A stretch of DNA of 64,000 nt from Amphibalanus amphitrite (taxonomy: Eukaryota; Arthropoda; Thecostraca; Balanomorpha; Balanidae). The position numbers were made by a program, and so were the translations under genes. The stretch lies in NCBI RefSeq assembly GCF_019059575.1, contig NW_024883417.1:25047-89046 (forward strand), written 5' to 3'. Of this stretch, positions 62,943-64,000 are shown in pieces. Position 1 is the first letter of the stretch. The number at the start of each line of letters is the position of its first letter. Below the pieces are notes generated by a model. The model searched no databases. It was not told the DNA's origin and was given only the letters and a program-made list of their open reading frames with translations.

Positions 62943-63355
62943 CTGGTCAGCCGCCGACCGCCGTCAGACCGACCCGGCGGGAACCTCGACTGTTGTGACG
63001 TCACCCGGCCACCGGCACAAGGACTTAACACCCCTTCAGCCTGCATGCGCACACAATCACCCCAGCTAACACAGCAAGACAAACATCAAACATCAGCCCG
63101 CCTAAACATTATAGCGAGTGTCACAATGGCAGGTGGTAGCGGTCGGCAGTAGCGGTCAGCGGCATCCCGGCAAGAGCGGTTCGTTGGTCACTGCTCAGCA
63201 GAATCCCGATACGGGAGGTTCGTAACGCCATGCGGGACCAGGGGATCACAGTTGTGTCCCATGTGCCGCGGCAGGCTGCCAGCGTGCCCACTGCGCACTG
63301 CTCACTGCACAAGTGTGCACACGGGCACACGGGTGGGGGTGGGGGTGGGGGGGGG

Positions 63356-63460
63356 AAGGACAGCCAATGACGTGACGTCACACCAAGCAGTGATGTGACG
63401 TCATGTGAGATGATGTGACGTCATGTGAGATGATGTGACGTCATACCGCGCAGTGTGTGA
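63356..63460. repeat. Tandem GATGTGACGTCATGTGA repeats (CRE-like)
   Basis: Five TGACGTCA palindromes within about 90 bp, in units of about 22 bp. TGACGTCA is the CREB/ATF consensus; binding is inference. Confidence 0.85.
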
Positions 63461-63532
63461 TGTGATGACGCGTAGTGAGGTGATAACATACCGCGCAGCG
63501 ATGTAATGAAATGCGCTGAGCGGCGCAGCGGA

Positions 63533-63599
63533 GTATGTATGTATGTATGTATGTATGTATGTATGTATGTATGTATGTATGTATGTATGTATGTATGTA
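63533..63599. repeat. (GTAT)n microsatellite
   Basis: About 16 perfect copies of GTAT. The tyrosine-methionine-cysteine-valine frames are artefacts. Confidence 0.97.
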
Positions 63600-64000
63600 C
63601 AGCGGCCAGCCACTGCGCCGCGCCGGCGAGGGCGGTGGAAACGGTCTATTACGGACGGTGTGTGCACGGGCCAGTTGTGGCCGGTTCAGTGACGCGGCCA
63701 GTGAACACTGGACACCACAGCGCAGCAGAGCCTGAGTCAGCTATGTCGTGATGGGCTCATGGCACAGATCCGCAGCGATGGGACCGTCCAACAACAACAA
63801 CAACAACGCCCGAGAACGGGGAACGACATCTGACCATTCCTTCTCCGCTTCAGCAGGCTATTTTCAGAGCTAGAGAAGAATATCCGAAAAATAGGATCAT
63901 CGAATAAAGATCGAAGTTATCATTAGTTAAATACCTACACTGAAAAGCGCTATTTCAAAAGGGCAGGCAATTATTGAGGAAAATATCATAATAACATGAA
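63600..64000. other. Unique sequence, nothing supported
   Basis: Contains a short (CAA)n tract at 63791-63806. No gene recognised. Confidence 0.4.

Noticed and set aside
63401-63751. Cys/Tyr/Met/Val and Ile/His/Thr repeat frames
   Set aside because: (GTAT)n microsatellite.

Overview
This is eukaryotic, probably invertebrate, nuclear DNA. One multi-exon gene with GT-AG introns sits among dense DNA transposons, miniature inverted-repeat elements (MITEs) and minisatellites. No operons, prokaryotic signals or convincing tRNA/rRNA genes are visible. An arthropod, perhaps crustacean, source is only a guess. All calls come from reading the sequence; no database was searched.

The one well-supported host gene is on the minus strand (57635 to 37579). 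Nine coding exons join with fully consistent phases into a 390-residue medium-chain dehydrogenase/reductase (MDR, zinc-type alcohol dehydrogenase or quinone oxidoreductase-like). It has a GTGGLA Rossmann motif, but GFE replaces the usual zinc-ligand GHE, and there is no structural zinc lobe. The gene's splice junctions are unusual. At least four, possibly six, are embedded in or abut tandem repeats, and in several the repeat unit itself contains the exon edge plus a complete 5' or 3' splice site: about 14 copies at the exon 2 donor, about 23 at the exon 3 donor, 2 at the exon 3 acceptor, 2 at the exon 7 donor and 5 at the exon 8 acceptor.

The left part (1-36 kb) is almost wholly transposon-derived and needs no outside library to decode, because target-site duplications (TSDs), inverted ends and one internal empty-site comparison are visible. 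At least eight hAT-type elements carry exact 8-bp duplications: 272-4870 with two nested inside, 7126-9103, 13876-15978 with a nested MITE, 23146-25163 with one nested, and 58544-58701. About ten elements of roughly 1-1.2 kb are flanked by TTAA and begin CCC and end GGG, as in piggyBac-like elements. They have G-run/C-run hairpins at each end and interiors packed with AGGTCA and TGACGTCA motifs. A third group has TA flanks and GGGGA-type ends (28131-31010, 28488-30474, 41007-41959, 60744-61931). A fourth has CWG flanks and GGCC ends (33070-33246, 39743-40520, 62541-62942).

Nesting reaches four levels at 27548-31632. A 4.6 kb element with 161-bp terminal repeats (13190-17823) carries what look like its own first and last exons. 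A BED-type zinc-finger exon survives in the hAT copy at 13876-15978, and a broken mariner transposase lies near 20.5-20.9 kb. The remaining stretches are AT-rich unique sequence, GC-rich islands (about 36.0-36.8, 52.5-53.5, 56.7-57.0 and 59.4-60.0 kb) and minisatellites.
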